In this document: positions 8,880 through 16,055 of the stretch, piece by piece | Position numbering within the stretch: position 1 is the first letter of the stretch | Layout of the letters: the number at the start of each line of letters is the position of its first letter | DNA from: CAZABC01 sp964483405 | Lineage (GTDB): Bacteria; Chloroflexota; Limnocylindria; Limnocylindrales; CSP1-4 | Assembly: GCA_964483405.1 (NCBI GenBank) | Contig: CAZABC010000034.1 | Span: 1 to 23,155, forward strand | Reading direction: 5' to 3' | Length of the DNA stretch: 23,155 bases | Program-made: the position numbers and the translations under genes | The notes under the pieces: model-generated | Seen by the model: only the letters and a program-made list of their open reading frames with translations | What the model was told of the DNA's origin: nothing | Databases searched by the model: none

Positions 8880-8913
8880 TTGCAAATGATGCGACGCCGT
8901 CGCATCATTTGCA
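8880..8913 (+). promoter_or_regulatory. 33-bp perfect palindrome over a promoter-like pair
   Basis: TGCAAATGATGCGAC (8881-8895) and its exact reverse complement (8899-8913) flank the 3-base centre GCC. The palindrome fills the space between a TTGCAA (8880-8885) and a CATCAT (8903-8908) that are 17 bases apart, each 4 of 6 against consensus. The second ATG (8916) is 7 bases after the -10-like hexamer, the same spacing as at 6450, so this start may also be leaderless. Being symmetrical, it could also serve the divergent gene. Confidence 0.6.
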
Positions 8914-10079
8914 TGATGTGGATCGACCGGCTGCTCGAGCCCGTGCTGGCGGAGCGTGCCCGCACCCGTCCCGTGGTCGTGCTGACCGGCGCGCGGCAGA
9001 CCGGCAAGACCGCCCTCGTCCGGCGGGTCTTCCCCGACCACGCCTACGTCAGCCTCGACCTGCCGAGCGAGGCCGAGCAGGCCGAGCGGGACCCCACGGG
9101 CTTCCTGGCCCGACACCCGGGGCCGCTCGTCGTGGACGAGGTCCAGTACGCGCCGGGCCTCTTCCGGCACCTGAAACGACGGGTGGACGAGCGGCGCGGG
9201 GAGAACGGCCAGTTCATCCTCACCGGGTCGCAGGCGTTTCCCCTCATGGCGAGCGTCGCGGAGTCGCTCGCGGGCCGTGCCGCGGTCCTGACCCTGGGCG
9301 GGCTGAGCCACGCCGAGATCGCGCGCGCCCGACCGGGCGTCCCGATCGAGGAGGTGCTTCTCCGCGGCGGCTACCCCGAGCTCCACGCGCAGCCCGAGAT
9401 CGACCCCCGCGGCTTCTTCCAGTCGTACGTCGCCACCTACCTCGAGCGCGACCTCCGGGCCCAGCTCCAGGTGGGGAGCCTCCGGGACTTCGAGCGCTTT
9501 CTTCGAGCCGCCGCACTGCGCACGGCGCAGCTCCTCAACCGCGCAGAGCTCTCGCGCGACGTCGGGATCAGCCCCTCGACCGCCGGCCAGTGGCTGTCCG
9601 TGCTCGAGCGGTCCGGCATCGTCGCCCTCCTCGAGCCCTGGTTCTCGAACCGCACGAAGTCCCTCGTGAAGACCCCGAAGCTGCACCTCCACGACACCGG
9701 CCTGTGCGCCTTCCTGATGGGTGTCGGCTCCGTCGCTGACCTGCGCGAATCGCCGCTCGCCGGGCAGCTGTGGGAGACCCTCGTCTTCTCCGAGATCGCG
9801 CGCCTTCTCGCCTCGGGCCTCGGCTCCTGGCAGCTGGCCTACTGGCGCGACCGCGCGAAAGAAGCGGACTTCCTCCTGCACAAGGCGGGGAAGTTCCTCC
9901 TCGCGGACGCGAAGTGGGCCGAGCACCCCGAGGGACCGGGGCGCCTCGAGCGTGTCCGGGCGGAGTTCCCCCGCCCGCCCCGCGCGGCCGTCGTGTGCCG
10001 CAGCCCCAACCCGTACCCTCTCGGCGAGGGCGTGATTGCGCTGCCGCTCGCCGGCCTGCCGTCGTGGCTGTCGGCCTGA
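8913..10079 (+). CDS. AAA+ ATPase with DUF4143 C-terminal domain (second copy)
   Basis: This 388-residue protein has Walker A GARQTGKT (26-33), Walker B PLVVDEVQ (71-78), sensor LTGSQ (103-107), a winged-helix-like segment (about 208-233, GISPSTAGQWLSVLERSGIV) and a C-terminal DUF4143 region. That region carries an E-A-D319-F-L-L...D332-A-K334 pattern like a PD-(D/E)xK core. It has the same architecture as the protein at 6450-7613 but is strongly diverged, so the two look like separate acquisitions rather than a recent duplication. The frame is open further upstream through the palindrome; the tandem ATGs at 8913 and 8916 fit the family N-terminus (MWIDRLLEP). The biological role is not established. 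Confidence 0.87.
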   Translation: MMWIDRLLEPVLAERARTRPVVVLTGARQTGKTALVRRVFPDHAYVSLDLPSEAEQAERDPTGFLARHPGPLVVDEVQYAPGLFRHLKRRVDERRGENGQFILTGSQAFPLMASVAESLAGRAAVLTLGGLSHAEIARARPGVPIEEVLLRGGYPELHAQPEIDPRGFFQSYVATYLERDLRAQLQVGSLRDFERFLRAAALRTAQLLNRAELSRDVGISPSTAGQWLSVLERSGIVALLEPWFSNRTKSLVKTPKLHLHDTGLCAFLMGVGSVADLRESPLAGQLWETLVFSEIARLLASGLGSWQLAYWRDRAKEADFLLHKAGKFLLADAKWAEHPEGPGRLERVRAEFPRPPRAAVVCRSPNPYPLGEGVIALPLAGLPSWLSA

Positions 10080-10086
10080 CGTCCCC

Positions 10087-10157
10087 TCAGAACACGTAGG
10101 GAACGCGGACGCCGGGGTCGTCCCTCGGGTCGATGAGGTGTCGAAGAGGACCTCCAC
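10087..10157 (-). pseudogene. Remnant of a PIN-domain toxin (vapC-like)
   Basis: From GTG at 10157 the minus strand reads VEVLFDTS, the usual opening of a PIN nuclease including the first catalytic Asp, and then the PIN similarity stops. A different frame ends at 10087 with DDPGVRVPYVF, which could be the old C-terminus. With only 71 bases in place of roughly 400, the catalytic core is gone. It follows an antitoxin-like C-terminal tail at the usual spacing. The N-terminal match is short, so confidence is moderate. Confidence 0.45.
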
Positions 10158-10160
10158 GGA

Positions 10161-10235
10161 TCACCACTCCCGTCGCAGGCGCCGCTCGTAGGCCAGCCCG
10201 TCGAGGCCCCGGCCACGCCACAGCCCGAAGGCCAT
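10161..10235 (-). pseudogene. C-terminal remnant of a VapB-type antitoxin
   Basis: The minus strand reads AFGLWRGRGLDGLAYERRLR followed by REW and a stop. This resembles the tail of VapB antitoxins, which commonly end in a G-[LM]-W-x-D-R...Y-x-R-x-L-R-x-E-W pattern. Only about 24 codons survive after the nearest ATG; upstream in the same frame is the stop of the intact PIN gene at 10266. It sits directly before the toxin remnant, as expected of a decayed pair. Confidence 0.5.
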
Positions 10236-10265
10236 CTTCGCAATCCTGATCCAGCATCGGGGCTG

Positions 10266-10709
10266 CTACAGGTAGTCGCGCAGCTTCAGGATCCGCAGGC
10301 CCGGCAGCGCCGGCAGGTCCCTGTCGTTCGTGACGAACGCCGAGCATCCCGCGGAGAGCGCCGCCGCGAGCTGCAGCGCGTCGGGGGTCCGGACGGACGG
10401 GTGGACGGCGCGCAGCTGGGCGGCCATCCGCAGCTCGCCCCGGCCGATCTCGACGAGCCGCACGCCGCGGCTGCGCGTGAGCAGGGCCTCGTACCGCTCG
10501 GCGAGCGCCAGGTTCCCCGCGCGGTACGGGACGACCAGCGCCTCGAGCAGCGTGAGGCCGGAGGTCGCGACCTCGCGGCGCCCCGCGGCGACGTCCTCGA
10601 ACACCGGGGCCACGATCGGGACGAACTGCGGATGCTCCTCGATGAAGTAGATGAACGGCGCGGTGTCGAGGGCGACCGGCCCCGGCCCGAGGTCTTCCCT
10701 CAGTCCCAC
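10266..10709 (-). CDS. vapC: PIN-domain ribonuclease toxin (VapC family)
   Basis: This 147-residue PIN nuclease has the four conserved acidic positions: D15 (VALDTAPFIYF), E56 (TLLEAL), D110 (TPDALQLAAA) and D129 (FVTNDRDLP). VapC enzymes are Mg-dependent RNases that cut tRNA or rRNA and are inhibited by the cognate antitoxin. The GTG at 10709 overlaps the end of the antitoxin gene by 10 bases, and the downstream end coincides with the conserved PIN C-terminus (LRILKLRDYL). The frame is open much further upstream, but that part is antisense to other genes. The catalytic set is complete, so the toxin looks functional. Confidence 0.85.
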   Translation of the reverse strand: MGLREDLGPGPVALDTAPFIYFIEEHPQFVPIVAPVFEDVAAGRREVATSGLTLLEALVVPYRAGNLALAERYEALLTRSRGVRLVEIGRGELRMAAQLRAVHPSVRTPDALQLAAALSAGCSAFVTNDRDLPALPGLRILKLRDYL

Positions 10710-10930
10710 GTGCGGCGCTCGGCCTCGACGTGGGCCGCCGCATCGACGTCCCGCCACGCCTCCTTGCCCAGCCCGCGCAGCTCGAGGATCGACAGCGGCT
10801 CCTCGCGCTCGAGCGCCTCCTCGAGGATGACCGCGACCTCCTGCGCGACGGATCGGCGTCGGTCTCGAGCCCGCTTCTGAAGCCGGCGGTAGAGCGGGTC
10901 CGGCAGGTTCTTCACGTTCAACGTCGCCAC
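10700..10930 (-). CDS. FitA-type ribbon-helix-helix antitoxin
   Basis: This 76-residue protein begins VATLNVKNLPDPLYRRLQKR, the N-terminal beta strand and helix of FitA/VapB-type RHH antitoxins, followed by RSVAQEVAVILEEAL (second helix). The C-terminal tail should wrap the PIN toxin. The GTG at 10930 was chosen because a GGAGG lies 4 bases upstream and the RHH domain starts exactly there. It overlaps the toxin gene at 10700-10709, so the pair is translationally coupled. Such pairs normally repress their own promoter; the inverted repeat at 10945-10961 is the likely site. Confidence 0.83.
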   Translation of the reverse strand: MATLNVKNLPDPLYRRLQKRARDRRRSVAQEVAVILEEALEREEPLSILELRGLGKEAWRDVDAAAHVEAERRTWD

Positions 10931-10961
10931 GGTTCCTCCATGGTTCCTCCAGTATGGAGGA
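10931..10961 (-). promoter_or_regulatory. Operator-like repeats upstream of antitoxin/PIN pair
   Basis: A perfect 7-bp inverted repeat (TCCTCCA / TGGAGGA, spacer GTA) lies at 10945-10961. GGTTCCTCCA also occurs twice, at 10931-10940 and 10942-10951. On the minus strand a CATACT (-10-like) overlaps the inverted repeat, with TTGCGC 17 bases upstream; both hexamers are weak. The rest of the 169-base gap to the divergent regulator at 11100 is C-rich and shows no other clear signal. Confidence 0.45.
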
Positions 10962-11099
10962 CATTCGAGGCCGGCGCAACCCAGCCCCCCCGCTCGCCAC
11001 GAGGGCCCCGCGGCCCCCCAATGAGCCGAATCCCCTCTCCCTTCCGCAGTCCCCACCAAGGGGTCTCACGCCCACATTCATCCTTCGTACGCCGGATTC

Positions 11100-12242
11100 A
11101 TGGCCTTGCTGGACGACCAGGCGCTCCTGCGCCTCGTGGACCGGGTGTACGCGTCGGCGGCCGACGGGGAGTGGGGCCCCGCCCTGCGGGCGCTCGTCCC
11201 CGCGTGGCGGGCGTTCGCCGGCGACCTGCTCGTCCAGAGGGACGTCTTCGGGGCCAGCGAGGGGATCGCCCCGGAGCTCGCCGTCGACTACGCCCGCCAC
11301 TTCCGGCTGGTGGACGAGAGGCTGCACCGGGCCCTGCGGCGGCCGGGCGAGGTGCTGACCCACGCCCGCATGGGCCTTGCCGACCGGGAGTTCGAGGAGA
11401 GCGAGTTCTACCGTGACTACGCCCGGCGCAGCGGGGCCTTCTACGCGCTCGGGCTCTCGTTCGTCCTCGACGGCGAGCCGCTCAGCCTGTCCCTGCACCG
11501 GCCCCGCAGAGTCGGCGAGTTCGACGACCGCGAGGTCGCGGCCCTGGAGAGCCTCCGGCCCCACCTGGTTCGCGCCATTCGCCTCTCGCGGCAGCTCGCG
11601 CGCGCCCGCCAGGACGCCGCCGACGCGGAATCCGCCCTCGACACCCTGCCCTCGGCCGTCCTCCTGCTCGACCGCCAGGGACGGCCCACCTTTGTCAACC
11701 GGGCGGCGCGCCGGGTCCTCGACCGGCGCGACGGCCTGCGGCTCGACCAGGGCGGCCTGCGGGCTGCGTCGCCGTCGGTGACCACACGGCTGCACCAGCT
11801 CCTCCTGAAGACGGCGAGCCTCGCTGCGGGAAAGGCCCTGGACGGGGGCGGCGTCCTCCACCTGCCCCGCGCCGCCGGCGACCCGATCGTCGCGCTCGTG
11901 GTCCCGCTGCCCCCCTCGAGCCGTCTCGCTGCGTCGACCGGCGCCGCCGTGGCGCTCGTCCTGCGCGATCCCGCGACCGAGCCGGGACCCTCGAGCCGCC
12001 GCCTCGGTGCGCTCTACGGCCTCACCCCGGCGGAAGCCCGACTGGCCGCGCACCTCGCCGGCGGCGAGACGCCCGACGAGGCGGCCGACGCGCTCGGCAT
12101 CGCGCGCGAGACGGCGCGGTCGCAGCTCAAGGCCGTCTTCGCGAAGACCGACACCCGCCGCCAGGGCGAGCTGCTCCGCAAGCTCGCGCTCGACGCCGCC
12201 CTCCTCCCCGAGCCCGGACCGCCGGAACGCGCGAAGCCATGA
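11100..12242 (+). CDS. LuxR-type transcriptional regulator (tandem copy 1)
   Basis: This 380-residue protein has a C-terminal GerE/LuxR helix-turn-helix (about residues 305-365: LTPAEARLAAHLAGGETPDE, then IARETARSQLKAVFAKT). Before it lies a PAS-like middle segment (LDTLPSAVLLLDRQGRPTFV, then NRAARRVLDRR). The N-terminal 170 residues are not the acyl-homoserine-lactone-binding domain as far as I can see, and there is no response-regulator receiver domain. It probably senses a small ligand and binds DNA. The start at 11100 has no obvious ribosome binding site. It overlaps the next gene by 4 bases (ATGA). The HTH regions of the two copies match at 59 of 71 positions by hand alignment, so they arose by tandem duplication. 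Confidence 0.82.
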   Translation: MALLDDQALLRLVDRVYASAADGEWGPALRALVPAWRAFAGDLLVQRDVFGASEGIAPELAVDYARHFRLVDERLHRALRRPGEVLTHARMGLADREFEESEFYRDYARRSGAFYALGLSFVLDGEPLSLSLHRPRRVGEFDDREVAALESLRPHLVRAIRLSRQLARARQDAADAESALDTLPSAVLLLDRQGRPTFVNRAARRVLDRRDGLRLDQGGLRAASPSVTTRLHQLLLKTASLAAGKALDGGGVLHLPRAAGDPIVALVVPLPPSSRLAASTGAAVALVLRDPATEPGPSSRRLGALYGLTPAEARLAAHLAGGETPDEAADALGIARETARSQLKAVFAKTDTRRQGELLRKLALDAALLPEPGPPERAKP

Positions 12243-13411
12243 GCCGGCGGATCGGATCCGAGATCGTCTCGAGCGACGTCCTCGCCCTCGTGGAGCTCGT
12301 CTACGAGGCGGCCGGCGACGACGGCCTGTGGACGCCGTTCCTCGAGGGCCTGATGAGCCGGACGGGCGACGAGGCCGTCGCCCTGAACCTCCAGGACCTC
12401 CGCCGGCCCGGCGGCGAGATCGTCGCGCAGGTGGGCTTCGACCCCGGCTACCAGGAGCGCTACGCCGAGCACTACGGCGCCGTGAACCCCTGGCTCACGC
12501 GGTCGCGCGTCCCCCTCGCGATCGGGGCGGTCAGCCCGACCGCGGCCGCGTTCCCCGAGGAGCAGCTCGTCAAGACCGAGTTCTACAGCGACTACCTCGC
12601 GCCGCAGGGCCTCTTCCGCGGCCTCGGCCTCGTCGTCTCGGGCTCGGAGACGAGCGTCGCCGTCCTCACCCTCATGCGCTCGCGCGACATCCCCGACTAC
12701 GGCCCGCCCGAGGAGCGCCTGATGAGCCACCTCGCGCCGCACCTCCAGCGCGCCTTCCTCCTGCGCAGCCGCCTCGGCGCGCTGCGCGAGGAGCGCCGGG
12801 CGAGCCTCGAGGCCCTCGACGCGCTGCCGTCCGCGCTCCTCCTGCTCGACGCCGACGGCCGTCCAATCCTCGTCAACCGAGCCGCGCGCCGCATCCTCCG
12901 CGCGCGCGACGGCCTCTTCGTCGACAGCGACGGCCTGCGCGCCGCCACGCCGAGCCTCACCTCGCGCCTGCGCGACCTCCTGCGCCGCACGGCCCTCCCC
13001 CTGTCGGGCGCGAGCCCCGACGGCGGGGACGTCCTGCGCCTGCCCCGCCCGTCCGGGGCGCCCGCCCTCGTCGCCCTCGCGACGCCCCTGCCGCCCTCGA
13101 GCCGCCCCCCCGGCGGCGCGGGCGCGGCCGTGGCCCTCTTCCTCCGCGACCCCGCGAACGAGCCCGTCGCCTCCACCACCCGCCTCGAACGCCTCTACGA
13201 CCTCACGCCGGCCGAGGCACGCCTCGCCGCCCGCCTCGCCGCCGGCGAGGGCCTCGACGAGGCCGCCGACGCTCTCGGCGTGCGCCGCGAAACCGTCCGC
13301 TCGCAGCTCAAGTCCGTCTTCGCCAAGACCGGCACCCGCCGCCAGGGCGAGCTCCTGCGCAAGCTCGCCCTCGATGCCGCCCTCCTCCCGGAGCCCGACC
13401 CCCCGGCCTGA
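12239..13411 (+). CDS. LuxR-type transcriptional regulator (tandem copy 2)
   Basis: This 390-residue paralogue of the preceding protein has the same architecture: an unassigned N-terminal sensory region, a PAS-like segment (LDALPSALLLLDADGRPILV, then NRAARRILRAR) and a C-terminal LuxR HTH (LTPAEARLAARLAAGEGLDE, then VRRETVRSQLKSVFAKT). The N-terminal regions have diverged much more than the HTH, which suggests different ligands but similar DNA sites, or a heterodimer. The start overlaps the preceding stop (ATGA), so both are made from one mRNA. Secreted FG-GAP proteins follow 153 bases downstream on the same strand and are plausible targets, by inference only. Confidence 0.83.
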   Translation: MSRRIGSEIVSSDVLALVELVYEAAGDDGLWTPFLEGLMSRTGDEAVALNLQDLRRPGGEIVAQVGFDPGYQERYAEHYGAVNPWLTRSRVPLAIGAVSPTAAAFPEEQLVKTEFYSDYLAPQGLFRGLGLVVSGSETSVAVLTLMRSRDIPDYGPPEERLMSHLAPHLQRAFLLRSRLGALREERRASLEALDALPSALLLLDADGRPILVNRAARRILRARDGLFVDSDGLRAATPSLTSRLRDLLRRTALPLSGASPDGGDVLRLPRPSGAPALVALATPLPPSSRPPGGAGAAVALFLRDPANEPVASTTRLERLYDLTPAEARLAARLAAGEGLDEAADALGVRRETVRSQLKSVFAKTGTRRQGELLRKLALDAALLPEPDPPA

Positions 13412-13480
13412 GCCGTTCGTCCGTCCTCTTCCGCATTCACAGGGCAAGGGACTCCCACGGCTGCCGGCCGTCGAGAACCG

Positions 13481-13500
13481 CATCACCCGTTCGGGGGATG
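13481..13500. other. Hairpin between LuxR pair and FG-GAP genes
   Basis: CATCACCC and GGGGGATG flank the tetraloop GTTC, an 8-bp stem with one mismatch. No T-run follows, so it could be a processing, attenuation or weak termination element. The remainder of the 153-base gap shows only the purine-rich ribosome binding site before 13565. Confidence 0.3.
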
Positions 13501-13564
13501 ACGCGGAAGCCGGGCGTCCCTATCGTCTCGGGAACAACCCACAGGGCAGGAGAGGGAGGAGAGG

Positions 13565-14806
13565 ATGCGAATCGAGCGGCGTCGTCTCGCAGCGGTTCTC
13601 ATGACGGCAGGCGTGCTGTTGCTCGGCCACGCGGCCGAGCTGGCGGCACAGACCCGCGTCCCCTGGTGGCGGCGCATCATCCTTCCCAACCCGCGGATCG
13701 ACGCGACCAGCTCCTACACCCAGCACAAGGTCCCGTTCAGCACCGACCTGTACCACGTCATGGGTCTGACGAACGCCTGGTTCGCGATCGCCTTCGGCTA
13801 CGCCGACTTCAACGGCGACGGCCAGCTCGACACCGCGATGGTCCCCGTCGGGTTCAGCTACGAGCCTCGCGAGCCGCGCATCATCTCCCTGGGAAGCCCG
13901 ATCGAAGACATCACGGACCAGGTCGTGGACGGCCCCCTGCCGTCTGTGCCTTACGGCCAGAGAGTCCTCGTGGCGGACTTCAACCGCGATGGCCGCCCCG
14001 ACGTCTACTTGACGTCGGCCTACTACCCGGCACCCGGCACGAACGCCCTCCTGCTCTCCCAGCCCAGCGGCAAGCTCCGCTGGATCGAGGCCCTCTCCGC
14101 CCTCGAAGGGAAGGGCTTCCACCAGGCCGCCTCGGCCGCCGACGTCGACAACGACGGGGACGTCGACATCTTCGTGGCGGACGACATCTATCTCTCGGGC
14201 CGGCACGCCTACTTCCTCCTCAACGACGGCCGAGGCAACTTCACCGTCGACACGACCCGGGTGCCGCCCGACCTCGGGCAGCGAGCGCTCAGCGCCGCCG
14301 AGCTGATCGACGTCGATCGCGACGGCTACCTCGACCTGATCCTGGGCTCGAACGAGCCCGAGCCGTCCGAGCCGAACGGGTGGGCCACCCGCGTCTACTG
14401 GGGCGGGCCCTTCGGTTTCGCGCGCGCCTCCTCGACGCTGCTCCCCGGCGTCCCGGACTTCGGGGTCGTCGTGGACGTCGAGGCCGACGACCTGGACGGC
14501 GACGGCCGGAAGGACCTCGTCGTCACCCGCGTCCGGTCGGATCCCGCGACCTACTTCCAGGGCTACTACTTCCAGGTCCTCCGCCAGGCGCGCCGCCGCA
14601 CATTCGCCGACGAGTCGCTGGACCGGATCATCGGCGACCCCGCCACCTGGCCGGGAGCGCTCGAGACCGGCTCGCCCATCACGCGCATCCGACTCGCCGA
14701 CATCGACGGGGACGGCTCGCGGGACATCGTCGTCGACAACAAGGCCCTCGGCCTCGGCTGGGTGAACGACGGCCGCGGGTATTTCACGTTCCGGTCGCCG
14801 TGGTGA
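13565..14806 (+). CDS. Secreted FG-GAP/VCBS repeat protein (tandem copy 1)
   Basis: This 413-residue protein has a signal peptide (to about AELAAQ, residue 29) and six DxDxDG-type calcium-binding motifs: D81-FNGDGQLD, D138-FNRDGRPD, D193-VDNDGDVD, D249-VDRDGYLD, D309-LDGDGRKD and D379-IDGDGSRD. The spacing suggests a calcium-stabilised beta-propeller as in FG-GAP/VCBS proteins. After the signal comes a distinctive segment, PWWRRIILPNPRIDATSSYT, shared with the next gene, and the protein ends in SPW. A GGGAGGA lies just before the ATG. It should be exported; binding partner unknown. The next gene is a paralogue 17 bases downstream. Confidence 0.85.
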   Translation: MRIERRRLAAVLMTAGVLLLGHAAELAAQTRVPWWRRIILPNPRIDATSSYTQHKVPFSTDLYHVMGLTNAWFAIAFGYADFNGDGQLDTAMVPVGFSYEPREPRIISLGSPIEDITDQVVDGPLPSVPYGQRVLVADFNRDGRPDVYLTSAYYPAPGTNALLLSQPSGKLRWIEALSALEGKGFHQAASAADVDNDGDVDIFVADDIYLSGRHAYFLLNDGRGNFTVDTTRVPPDLGQRALSAAELIDVDRDGYLDLILGSNEPEPSEPNGWATRVYWGGPFGFARASSTLLPGVPDFGVVVDVEADDLDGDGRKDLVVTRVRSDPATYFQGYYFQVLRQARRRTFADESLDRIIGDPATWPGALETGSPITRIRLADIDGDGSRDIVVDNKALGLGWVNDGRGYFTFRSPW

Positions 14807-14823
14807 CGAACGAGGAGGGTGCG

Positions 14824-16044
14824 ATGCGAATCGACAGGCGTCTTCTGGTGGCGGTTCTGGCGGGAGGACTACTGGGCCTGGGCCTCGCGGCCGAGGCGGC
14901 GGCCCAGACCTCGCCGTGGTGGCGGAGGATCGTCCTCCCCAACCCGCGGATCGATGCGACCAGCTCCTACACGCAGCACAAGGTGCCGTTCAGCGTGGAG
15001 CTGTGGCGGGTCAACAACGTCACCAGCGACGGCTACAACGTCGCCACCGCGTACGCCGACTTCAACGGCGACGGCCAGACTGACATGGCCCTGATGCCGA
15101 TCACCTACGACGAATCGCCCCACCCCCCGGTGATCCTCACGGACCTCGCCGACAACAGCTTCATCGACATCACCAGCTCGGTCCTCGAGGGGCCGCTCCC
15201 CGCGCTGCGCGGCGCCTTCCGGGCCCTCGTCGCCGACTTCAACCGGGACGGTCGGCCAGACCTCTACTACGCCTCGGCCTGCCCGGGCTGCGAAGACACG
15301 AACGCTCTCCTGCTCTCCACCGCGAGTGGCAAGCTGCGCTGGGCGAGCACCCTCGTCGAGCCGGTCGGGTTCCACGAGGGCGTGTCGGCCGCCGACATCG
15401 ACAACGACCGCGACGTCGACATCTTCGTCTCCGACGGCGGCTTCGTGAACGGCGCCCGGGTCCCCGGCTACTTCCTCGTCAACGACGGTCGCGGCAACTT
15501 CACGATCGACACCACCCGCGTGCCGACGAGCTTCGGCGATGGGCTCGTCCTCTCGGCCGAGCTCATCGACATCGACCGCGACGGCTACCTCGACCTCGTC
15601 GTGGGCGGCCACGAGTTCGAAGGCCGGACGACCACCATCTTCTGGGGCGGCCTTCTTGGCTTCCGCAACGCCCCGAGGACCACCCTCCCGGCGGTGCCGG
15701 GCTACGGCATCGTCCTCGACATCGAGGCCGACGACGTCGACGGCGACGGCCGCAAGGACGTCGTGGTGACCCGTACGAAGGAGAGCCCCTTCTACGAGGG
15801 CTACTACTTCCAGATCCTGCGCCAGACGAGCCGCCGCGCCTTCGCAGACCAATCGGCGGCCCGCATCATCGGTGACCCCGGCACGTGGGCGGGCGCCCAG
15901 TCCGGCCAGCAGGCCGTCTTCCGGATCCGCCTCGTCGACACGAACGGCGACGGCGCCCGCGACATCCTCCTCGACGACAAGGGCCGCAGCCTCGGCTGGC
16001 TGAACGACGGCGTCGGCAACTTCACTTTCCAGTCGCCGTGGTGA
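14824..16044 (+). CDS. Secreted FG-GAP/VCBS repeat protein (tandem copy 2)
   Basis: This 406-residue paralogue has a signal peptide ending near AEAAAQ (residue 28) and the same PWWRRIVLPNPRIDATSSYT block. Six metal-loop motifs are at D79, D138, D191, D249, D304 and D372. The third (DIDNDRDVD) has Arg where copy 1 has Gly, and the last reads DTNGDGARD. A CPGC pair (residues 153-156) is absent from copy 1. The ATG at 14824 follows GAGGAGGG at the right spacing; the frame is open far upstream only as an antisense or shadow frame of other genes. Co-transcription with copy 1 is likely (17-base gap). Role unknown; by family it is an extracellular adhesion or ligand-binding propeller. Confidence 0.85.
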   Translation: MRIDRRLLVAVLAGGLLGLGLAAEAAAQTSPWWRRIVLPNPRIDATSSYTQHKVPFSVELWRVNNVTSDGYNVATAYADFNGDGQTDMALMPITYDESPHPPVILTDLADNSFIDITSSVLEGPLPALRGAFRALVADFNRDGRPDLYYASACPGCEDTNALLLSTASGKLRWASTLVEPVGFHEGVSAADIDNDRDVDIFVSDGGFVNGARVPGYFLVNDGRGNFTIDTTRVPTSFGDGLVLSAELIDIDRDGYLDLVVGGHEFEGRTTTIFWGGLLGFRNAPRTTLPAVPGYGIVLDIEADDVDGDGRKDVVVTRTKESPFYEGYYFQILRQTSRRAFADQSAARIIGDPGTWAGAQSGQQAVFRIRLVDTNGDGARDILLDDKGRSLGWLNDGVGNFTFQSPW

Positions 16045-16055
16045 GCTGAGCGGCC

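Noticed and set aside
8881..8912. Coding through the palindrome as an N-terminal extension of the second ATPase
   Set aside because: The Arg-rich peptide is forced by the palindrome and the family N-terminus begins at MWIDRLLEP; the palindrome is better read as regulatory.
8881..8913. Palindrome as insertion-sequence end or attachment site
   Set aside because: There is only one copy in the window, no transposase or integrase is present, and no target duplication is visible.
11100..13411. LuxR pair as classic acyl-homoserine-lactone receptors
   Set aside because: The N-terminal regions show no recognisable autoinducer-binding domain pattern; only the HTH is LuxR-like.
12007..14823. Long plus-strand frame joined to the second FG-GAP protein
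   Set aside because: The first 940 codons are out of frame with the LuxR and first FG-GAP genes and are low-complexity; a signal peptide and ribosome binding site mark the real start at 14824.
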